Assembly (NCBI RefSeq): GCF_011769985.2
Contig: NZ_CP039734.2
Coordinates: forward strand, 1,860,001-1,924,000
Source of the DNA: Sulfurospirillum diekertiae
Lineage (GTDB): Bacteria; Campylobacterota; Campylobacteria; Campylobacterales; Sulfurospirillaceae
DNA: 64,000 nucleotides
Direction: 5' to 3'
Made by a program: the position numbers and the translations under genes. Within the stretch, counting starts at the first letter, position 1. The number at the start of each line of letters is the position of its first letter. The notes beneath the pieces are model-generated. The model was not told where the DNA came from and did not search any database. It saw only the letters and a list, made by a program, of their open reading frames with translations. Positions 62,546 to 64,000 of this stretch are shown here, one piece after another.

Positions 62546-62832
62546 TTATCGATTTATGCTTGTACATACTCCATTTTATATTTTTCTATCTTAGAGTTCT
62601 CTCAAATGGGAGATAACTGAAATATAGAGTTAGCGTTAAACTGTCAACTTTTAAGTCATGTAAAATACTATTTGTTGAAAATAAACACCTTTGCATGTAA
62701 AGAAGGAATCAAAGAAAAACCATTGCCGCATAACCACAAAAAAAGATATAAAAGCCAAAAAGTTCTATTTTGGTAAAGAAAAAATGTTCTTTCAATTATA
62801 GATAATAGCAAATAAGAGTGTCATAAGATTTA

Positions 62833-63215
62833 TTTGTGGGAATAAAATGCCAATATTATATATAGTTCAGTAGAGGTGTTTTACTATTTGGGAATAAAAT
62901 GCCCATATCCTCTAAAGAGGTAGCATCTAAAATCATTTTTGGGAATAAAACCCCTATATTATGAACGACAGTGAATAGTGCTGTATAAAGGCTTCAAAAT
63001 CCTCTCTTAAAAAATTAACTGCAATGCTTGAAATCTTCTATCCATTATTTTTGTCACGAAAAGGGCATATATATACTCTGTCACGATAAAAAAAGTTTTG
63101 TCACGAAAATAGCCTATACCTCTTATAGAGGTTAAAAAGACAACATGAAAAATTCTATTTTTTTGTCACGAAAATGGCTTATATATGAACGATAGTGAAT
63201 AGTGATGTACGAAAA
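62833..63215. repeat. cluster of iterated degenerate units of unknown nature
   Basis: Seven related units in about 380 bp. Three have the head TTTGGGAATAAAA (near 62836, 62888, 62939) and four the head GTCACGAAAA or GTCACGATAA (63052, 63080, 63099, 63164). Heads of both kinds are followed by similar tails (TGCCCATAT / AGCCTATA). Two tails share CCTCTaaagAGG / CCTCTtatAGAGG, and two share ATGAACGAcAGTGAATAGTG at 62961 and 63186. No gene is present. The rest of 62546-63276 is AT-rich without a supported gene. Confidence 0.7.
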
Positions 63216-63276
63216 TCTTTCACAGAGGCTTTTAGAAGAGGTTAAATGTATCTCTTCTGGAGTGTTTATTTTGAGA

Positions 63277-63399
63277 TTATCGATGCTCTTTGTATTGAGG
63301 GCTGTATTTAGAATAACCCAGTTCATAACGAAGTTTAGCAATCGCTAGAGCAGCTACAATAAAAGATAATGCGCCAAATATGATATTAAACCATGTCAT
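63277..63399 (-). CDS. small membrane protein, 40 aa
   Basis: Found by eye: MTWFNIIFGALSFIVAALA (one TM helix), then a charged tail KLRYELGYSKYSPQYKEHR. A strong GGAAGGA ribosome-binding site lies seven bases before the ATG. No family is recognised; it follows the iterated repeat cluster on the other side. Confidence 0.6.
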   Translation of the reverse strand: MTWFNIIFGALSFIVAALAIAKLRYELGYSKYSPQYKEHR

Positions 63400-63477
63400 C
63401 GTTAATCCTTCCATGTTTTTGTTTTATGCTTTATAAATTATAGAACAAATTGTTCTAAAACACCAATGGGAAATGTC

Positions 63478-64000
63478 TTATTCCCCTTTTTTATACTCCA
63501 GTTGTTTATCGGTATGTATCAACGTAAAGCTCTGTGCAGGGTTAGCACTGTTTTTACATGTAAAGGTCTCTTGATTCATAAAAACATTGATCGTTGGTGG
63601 ATTCATAGTCTCTAAACGCATAAAAAGATATTCATCCATCGTAATAGGTTTAAATTGTGTTAAGGCATTCGAAACAAAGAGTTCACCGCCATGATAGGTG
63701 CAGTACTTCTGAGCTCCAGTAATACGTTCGTATCTCCAAGGAAAAACAGAGCTATTTTTCTCCAAGTCGAGTAAATCCTCGAACGAAGTGTACTTCGATG
63801 AAATTTGGGCATATTTTGTGCCTTTTAGCCATGTTTTTAAGCCAAGGCTTTGTGCTTTATCGTGTTGAATCAGATAAAAACGTGAATAGGTCTCTTTTAG
63901 ATCTCGTTTATTGCCAAGAATGGCACTTTGATGTAACTCAACGTTATCTTTCATGGAAACGATGGAAAAACCATCATTGGGTGAGAGGCATTGGTAAAAT
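63478..64000 (-). CDS. hypothetical protein, 5' end beyond the window
   Basis: An open frame continues from the first internal ATG (63954) upstream to base 64000 without a stop, so the start is probably outside the window. At least 174 residues, soluble, with GTKYAQISSKYTSFEDLLDLE and YERITGAQKYCTYHGGEL. A palindrome (63553) encodes FTCK near the C-terminus. No family is recognised. Confidence 0.65.
   Translation of the reverse strand, partial: FYQCLSPNDGFSIVSMKDNVELHQSAILGNKRDLKETYSRFYLIQHDKAQSLGLKTWLKGTKYAQISSKYTSFEDLLDLEKNSSVFPWRYERITGAQKYCTYHGGELFVSNALTQFKPITMDEYLFMRLETMNPPTINVFMNQETFTCKNSANPAQSFTLIHTDKQLEYKKGE

Noticed and set aside
62833-63215. A third CRISPR array
   Set aside because: Unit lengths vary, heads differ between units, and the repeats are unlike the 35-bp CRISPR repeat; no Cas-type hairpin or leader.

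Overview
The window looks like a chromosome segment of a Campylobacterota (epsilonproteobacterial) species, most likely close to Sulfurospirillum. Pointers are low G+C, the ftsI-fliE-flgC-flgB / ftsW-murG gene order, the protein sequences of the housekeeping genes, and a tRNA-Arg(GCG) gene. The species call is inference from family resemblance; no database search was possible.

Layout: (1) 1-15.5 kb is core chromosome: alaS (cut by the window edge), a membrane GH17 glycoside hydrolase, small unknown genes, an SDR oxidoreductase, a DegT-type aminotransferase with a frameshifted Gfo/Idh dehydrogenase, hemH, ftsI, fliE-flgC-flgB, ftsW, murG and a GNAT acetyltransferase. (2) 15.5-26.6 kb is an 11-kb integrative element in the 3' part of tRNA-Arg(GCG), bounded by 59-bp direct repeats. 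It carries a tyrosine integrase, an AlpA-like regulator, a large helicase-like ATPase, a cassette of eight small mostly membrane or secreted proteins on the minus strand, phage-type recombination genes, ardA antirestriction, and a frameshifted hsdR remnant. (3) 26.7-28.9 kb has a nucleoside-recognition membrane protein, a thioredoxin-like protein and a DMT transporter. (4) 28.9-40.0 kb holds two tandem rRNA operons on the minus strand (16S-tRNA-Ile-tRNA-Ala-23S-5S). They differ by a MITE-like insertion between the two tRNAs and by covarying 23S helices. (5) 40.2-44.4 kb has a pseudopilin, a GT39-like membrane protein, a PabA/TrpG amidotransferase, an HTH protein and an outer-membrane barrel protein. 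(6) 44.6-62.5 kb is a complete type III CRISPR-Cas locus (III-D-like, with Csx10). (7) 62.5-64 kb has a patch of unexplained iterated sequence, a 40-residue membrane protein and a gene running off the window.

How the CRISPR locus works together (inference from families): Cas6 processes two arrays (12 and 8 repeats, same repeat and near-identical leaders, both read on the minus strand). A Cas10 with an intact GGDD cyclase motif but no HD nuclease domain assembles with Csx10 and several RAMP proteins. Cyclic oligoadenylate would activate a CARF-HEPN RNase (Csx1-like) and a two-helix membrane CARF protein, and Csx20 would degrade the signal. The adaptation module is unusual: two Cas2-like genes, one Cas1, and a separate protein that looks like a Cas1 N-terminal domain. 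cas1 is split by an IS21-family element whose removal restores a 304-codon frame exactly. An orphan CRISPR repeat lies between effector and adaptation genes, in the orientation of the cas mRNA.

The most novel chromosome-wide signal is a dispersed palindrome, TTTACATGTAAA. Its 10-bp core occurs 19 times, roughly 100 times more often than base composition predicts. It lies in coding and non-coding DNA of the core genome and the cas locus and is absent from the integrated element and the rRNA operons.
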